Source of the DNA: an uncultured Paraglaciecola sp.
Lineage (GTDB): Bacteria > Pseudomonadota > Gammaproteobacteria > Enterobacterales > Alteromonadaceae
Assembly (NCBI RefSeq): GCF_913020055.1
Contig: NZ_CAJWCF010000040.1
Span: 1 to 39,935 of the forward strand
Length of the DNA stretch: 39,935 nt
Direction: 5' to 3'
Positions within the stretch are counted from its first letter, which is position 1, and every line of letters begins with the position of its first letter. The position numbers and the translations under genes were made by a program. Positions 36,657-39,935 of this stretch are shown here, piece by piece. Below the pieces are notes generated by a model that ran no database searches, was not told the DNA's origin, and worked only from the letters and a program-made list of their open reading frames with translations.

Positions 36657-37310
36657 ATGTCTCAGGATAGTAAAAGTAATGATATTCGCCCGGCTGGCCG
36701 GCCAAAGGCGAACGAGCGGGCGAATCGAGAGGCAGATTTATTAGAAGCGGCGATTAACTTAATCGCCGATGGTGGATTTGAGTCACTGAATCTGCGTCAG
36801 GTTGCTCTTAGGGCAGATGTGTCGCTAGGTTTAGTGCGACACTACTTTGGCAGTAAAGCGGGTTTAAAATCTGCGAGTAACAAGGCCGTCCAGAGAGAAA
36901 TCGCGTCGATTTTCGCTGTGGTCTTTGAAGTTAATGCTCTCGAGTCAGCCGACCAACAAGTTGAGAAAATGACGCAGCGGTTAATTGTTGAGGTGTATCC
37001 GAAGATAAAATACTTTAAATATCTTGGTCAGCTCGCAATAAGCAACGATAAAGAAGCGAAGGATTCATTCGAGGTTTACTTTAATACGGTCAAGAACTTT
37101 GTTGAGCGGTTGGATGTGACTCAGCAATTACCCGATGGCAGAGATCGAACGTGGGCAATTTTCCAATTTATATTCCTTCAATTAGGGCCAGTTCTAATTG
37201 AACAACAAATTAGTAATATTCTTGGTCGAGATGCTTTTGAAACTGATATTATACGAGCTCGAGTCACATCCATGAGCCGTATGTTAACTTCTGGTTTGCT
37301 TTCGGCATAA
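36657..37310 (+). CDS. TetR-family transcriptional regulator
   Basis: A 217-residue TetR repressor. The N-terminal DNA-binding domain (about 20-70) contains ADLLEAAINLIADGGFESLN and the helix-turn-helix LRQVALRADVSLGLVRHYFG, followed by SKAGL. A basic N-terminal tail (AGRPKANERANRE) precedes it. The C-terminal ligand domain has no close named match by eye. Since it is divergent from DUF2817-VOC with an 18-bp palindrome between, it is likely their local repressor, induced by the substrate of that pair. Confidence 0.9.
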   Translation: MSQDSKSNDIRPAGRPKANERANREADLLEAAINLIADGGFESLNLRQVALRADVSLGLVRHYFGSKAGLKSASNKAVQREIASIFAVVFEVNALESADQQVEKMTQRLIVEVYPKIKYFKYLGQLAISNDKEAKDSFEVYFNTVKNFVERLDVTQQLPDGRDRTWAIFQFIFLQLGPVLIEQQISNILGRDAFETDIIRARVTSMSRMLTSGLLSA

Positions 37311-37427
37311 CTATTAACCGGTCATCCATAATAATGAGCCGCTCATTAATAAAAGGGGTCGTGGTACAGCGTACTCTTTTTTTGATGACAATTTCCACAA
37401 CTTTTTCTGTGGTTACTATGCATCCGA

Positions 37428-39202
37428 CATTCCGCAGCATTTTAGGAATCTATTCGCTGATAATTTATACCTAAAATTTTAATTATGACGGATTACCTGT
37501 CTTTAATATTTAATAGCAGCGTTTGCTGCTCATTAATCGTAAGCAGATCAATACCCGCAAAGCACTGGAATACCCTGCGAGCCGTTGGGGTTTGCGTTGG
37601 CTTCTTTTTCATATCAGGGAAGTATTCATCCTGCGCTTTTAATTTCTCACTGATCGTGTGCTCTAATGCTGCATACACCATTAAGCACGTCGTCATGACC
37701 ATTAGTAGGGCTTCTATACGTTCCGGTTTTTTGAGGCGAAATGCCGACGTTAAAAAATCGGGGCTTTTAAGGAATCTGAAACCTTTTTCAACGGCTTGCT
37801 GGGATTTATACGTACTGAGCATTTCGGCCATGCTCAATGAGCCCTTAATATCATTGGTCGCAAGGATAAACAGGCCAAGCTGTTTGGTGGCTTCATCGCG
37901 CTTTTCCAATGCCGTGTATAGCGCACCGCTGATTTAATAATAGATGCGAACGGGTTGTTGATTTGTACCAGGTCGCCCCTTGCCTTTATAAACCCGTACT
38001 TCAAGCACTGTGGCTTCGACTGCCAGTGTGGCTTGTTTTTCCTGCCATTGCTCAATCGCTGTATGGGCATCTGTGCGACAAGCAAACGCTTGTTGGCATA
38101 ATTTTTTGAAGGTCTTGCGACTCCCTTCTGCCTGCTTAAACATCCGAGAATTTAGGGTATGGTGCTCTTGTTTCGTTGCTTGCTCACTATGGATAAGTAA
38201 CCATTTCTGCTCAACATCACCATAATGGCTAGTGTGCCAGACACCTTGGTAGCCGTCACAAATGGGCTCAAATGTCAGTAAACTTGCACTTTGTATCAGC
38301 GTTTTTGCTTCTTTGAGTTTTTGCGGCACTCGCGTAATAAACAATTGGCGCAGTGCATTCAATTCAACGATGTATGTCCTTGACATACAATGCGGCATCA
38401 GCCACTAAATAGCGAAATTTCTGGGCGGCTTTAAGGCTGCTGACATGAGATTTTACTATCTTTTTAAATCCCTCTACGTCGTTGATATTACCGCTTTGAG
38501 CCTGCATATAAACGGTAATTCCAGAGAGGTTTTCGCATATCAGGTTAAGTACAACCTGATTGAGCTCCGGTCGATGATCACGGGAATCCCCTTTGGTAAT
38601 GTGAATGGCGGTTGGAGCTTCTTCGTCCGAGTTGGCCTTGCCATCGTAATGAAAGCTGGTTGAATCTAAATGGGTGAATTCACAGGGCAATTTTAGGTGG
38701 TCAACGACCTTTTCGGCAATTTGCTGGTACAGGCCAGAAACCCCTTCATCATAGAGCGCATCAAGGCAACGACCCAACGCATCATCGTTGATATGTGATG
38801 CTTCAATGCCTTCGCCAATCAGTCGGGAATCCGGTTTGTCATCAAAGAACTCGCTATACATATGTAATGTTCGCCCGGTAAACCCCAGACCATTCAACAA
38901 CATGGCGGTAAAAAGCTGACCGTAGCTTACTTGTCTGCGCTCTGACGTCCCCAACGCATTATCAATGATAGTGGCCAAACCAATTTCCTGGCAAAATCTG
39001 GCAACTAATCCAAGTTGGTCTAGTCTTTTCGTTGTGTAAGATGCAGTTGATGGCATGGAAAATCACTCGCAAAAGTGAGTAATAGATCAAGAACGGGGAT
39101 CGCCGTCAACTTATTTTTGAAGAATTGGGTTCAAGTGATCAATGAGTGAACATGTTGTTCAATAAACACCCGATATTTTAATTCTAAATTATGTGCGGAA
39201 TG
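37428..39202 (-). mobile_element. IS1634-family insertion sequence, decayed
   Basis: About 1.78 kb with the shared 9-base end CATTCCGCA on the left (37428-37436) and its complement TGCGGAATG at the right (39194-39202). Each is followed inward by a partly matching AT-rich stretch containing TTTAG. It contains one minus-strand DDE transposase gene (37493-39056) of the IS1634 type with the DUF4277-like N-terminus. No target duplication is obvious. The ends are inferred from the repeats only. The gene has a frameshift and a stop, so the copy cannot move alone. Confidence 0.7.
37493..39056 (-). pseudogene. IS1634-family DDE transposase, frameshift plus stop
   Basis: The N-terminal part (39056 to about 38380) has the DUF4277-like YTTKRLDQLGLVARFCQEIG, VSYGQLFTAMLLNGLGFTGR, EFFDDKPDSRLIGEGI and HINDDALGRCLDALYD, then the first catalytic Asp in HLDSTSFHYDG near residue 131 and the second in LVADAALY near 220. 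Near 38370-38385 the frame shifts; the protein resumes as IVELNALRQLFITRVPQKLK, EAKTLI. At 37936-37934 a TAA follows VRIYY, and the same frame continues ISGALYTALEKRDEATKQ, LGLFILATND and the C-terminal Glu region (YKSQQAVEKGFRFLKSP). One frameshift and one nonsense codon (perhaps CAA to TAA) are enough to explain it. Confidence 0.85.
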
Positions 39203-39203
39203 A

Positions 39204-39626
39204 CAGTTTTATGCTATCACTGTTGGTGGTAGCGGTATCTCAATCGCTGATGGTGAGTTAACCATGACAAGTGCTCGTTTCAGTTTAGGTGATACTTTGG
39301 TTGGTACTGATACGTCTGGTGATGATATTGAAGGGCGAGGAGTGCTCGATTTAAGTCAACCTTATCAGGTGGAAATTGAAATTATCAGTGTCAGTGATCC
39401 TGATGCTGATAATAACTTCCAAGTCTATGTAGATAACAACACCAGCAGCAGTAGTAAATCTATGCATGGTGGTAGCTCCAAGTTTTATGCTGAACAAATT
39501 ACCAATTTAACTCCTGGTACATTGATCATTGAAGGCTTCGTTGCCACTACTCAATCTTTCTTACAATTACGTACTGAAAGTGGCGGCACCGTAGTGATTG
39601 GTAGTGTAAAAGTAGAAAACTTATAA
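39204..39626 (+). pseudogene. C-terminal fragment of a probable secreted polysaccharide-degrading protein
   Basis: From the IS end an open frame of 140 codons runs without its own start: QFYAITVGGSGISIADGELT, MTSARFSLGDTLVGTDTS, then IEIISVSDPDADNNFQVYVD, FYAEQITNLTPGTLIIEGF and TTQSFLQLRTESGGTVVIGS, ending VKVENL. The Thr/Ser/Gly/Asp-rich beta-strand pattern is that of a secreted beta-sandwich accessory domain. I recall such modules at the C-terminus of marine polysaccharide lyases, and the uronate locus supports that, but the enzyme class cannot be fixed. The ATG at 39264 is internal. The N-terminal part is not on the other side of the IS (37311-37427 is noncoding), so it was deleted or moved. 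A terminator follows. Confidence 0.65.
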
Positions 39627-39664
39627 CGTTGCAATAGGCAGTGAATACCGCTGCATGTAAAACT

Positions 39665-39692
39665 AAAATGCCGTACTTTTGTACGGCATTTT
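39665..39692 (+). terminator. Rho-independent terminator
   Basis: AAAATGCCGTAC (39665-39676) pairs perfectly with GTACGGCATTTT (39681-39692) around a TTTT loop. It lies 39 bases after the truncated lyase-like gene and may work in both directions. Confidence 0.9.
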
Positions 39693-39886
39693 GCTATTTA
39701 ATAACAACATTTAGATTTACAATTAATGGGTGAAAAAGACGACTTTGAATTGAAAAAACTAAGTGTTCAATAAGAATCAGCGCCATAAACTCAAGGTTAT
39801 TAATTTTTCTGGTAATGGATAATTGTATTTTTGGAAGTCGAGATCTAAGTTTTTTATAGGCTATGTTTTTGTAAACTGTTGCAATA

Positions 39887-39902
39887 CTGTATATAATTAC
39901 AG
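39887..39902 (+). promoter_or_regulatory. LexA-box-like SOS operator
   Basis: CTGTATATAATTACAG matches the gammaproteobacterial LexA pattern CTGT-N8-ACAG with an AT-rich spacer. It lies 18 bases upstream of the ATG at 39921 and could overlap its promoter. A single site at the window edge cannot be tested further from this sequence. Confidence 0.6.
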
Positions 39903-39920
39903 TTAATAAGGAGGTGGTCT

Positions 39921-39935
39921 ATGATCCCAGCACAG
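39921..39935 (+). CDS. Start of a gene cut by the right edge
   Basis: ATG at 39921 is preceded by AAGGAGGTG at 39909-39917, an almost perfect Shine-Dalgarno sequence. Only five codons (MIPAQ) are inside the window, so the product cannot be named. The LexA-box-like site just upstream suggests an SOS-regulated gene. Confidence 0.6.

Noticed and set aside
33690..39203. Classical composite transposon
   Set aside because: The two ends carry different IS families (IS91-like and IS1634-like), both broken, so they cannot have moved the segment as a matched pair.
1..39935. CRISPR array, tRNA, rRNA, prophage
   Set aside because: No regularly spaced repeats, no tRNA cloverleaf or rRNA-like sequence, and no phage structural genes were noticed on either strand.

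Overview
The window reads as a chromosomal segment of a marine gammaproteobacterium in the Alteromonadales, most like Paraglaciecola/Glaciecola/Alteromonas. This rests on family-level protein recognition: an enterobacterial-style seqA-pgm pair, the yffB-dapE arrangement, YbiT, a MoxR/DUF58/transglutaminase trio, low-GC intergenic DNA, and a polyuronate-degradation locus with a TRAP importer. No database search was possible.

Layout. (1) 1-2900: accessory DNA with a REP-associated tyrosine transposase (RAYT) element, a short coding-like remnant beside it, an NYN-domain nuclease-like gene and a small hypothetical gene. (2) 2.9-8.8 kb, minus strand: ABC-F ATPase YbiT and the MoxR ATPase / DUF58 / TgpA-type transglutaminase operon. 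(3) 8.9-17.3 kb, plus strand: seqA-pgm, glycogen phosphorylase, a GGDEF-EAL protein with a degenerate GGDEF, then astE-HIT-ybjQ. (4) 17.69-18.27 kb: what looks like one integron gene cassette. Its two core sites are exact complements and it has an attC-like site and a frameshifted SnoaL-like gene, yet there is no integrase or second cassette nearby. (5) 18.3-21.5 kb, minus strand: yffB-dapE-M15 peptidase-DUF2897, each junction overlapping by 4 nt, and an orphan MlaC-like gene.

(6) 21.9-33.7 kb: a uronate catabolic locus. It holds a DUF4861 lipoprotein gene broken by one in-frame TGA, kduD, kduI, a TRAP transporter (dctPQM), a LacI-type regulator, uxaA, uxaC, a uxuB-like reductase and a truncated kdgK. 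Two near-identical 16-bp palindromes lie upstream of the DUF4861/kduD divergon and of uxaA; they are the probable operators of the LacI regulator. Together the genes would import oligo- or mono-uronates and convert them to 2-keto-3-deoxygluconate (KDG). The KDG kinase is cut off after about 85 codons.

(7) 33.7-39.2 kb: an inserted island. From left to right it has an IS91-family transposase remnant, a VOC-fold gene and a DUF2817 (M14-like) peptidase gene, divergent from a TetR gene across a perfect 18-bp palindrome, then a decayed IS1634-family element. Immediately beyond the IS end, the C-terminal piece of a probable secreted polysaccharide-lyase-type protein resumes. The island with its associated deletion therefore seems to have broken the uronate locus on both sides. 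(8) The window ends with a good terminator, a LexA-box-like site and the first codons of a gene with a strong Shine-Dalgarno sequence.

No rRNA, tRNA, CRISPR array or prophage was seen.
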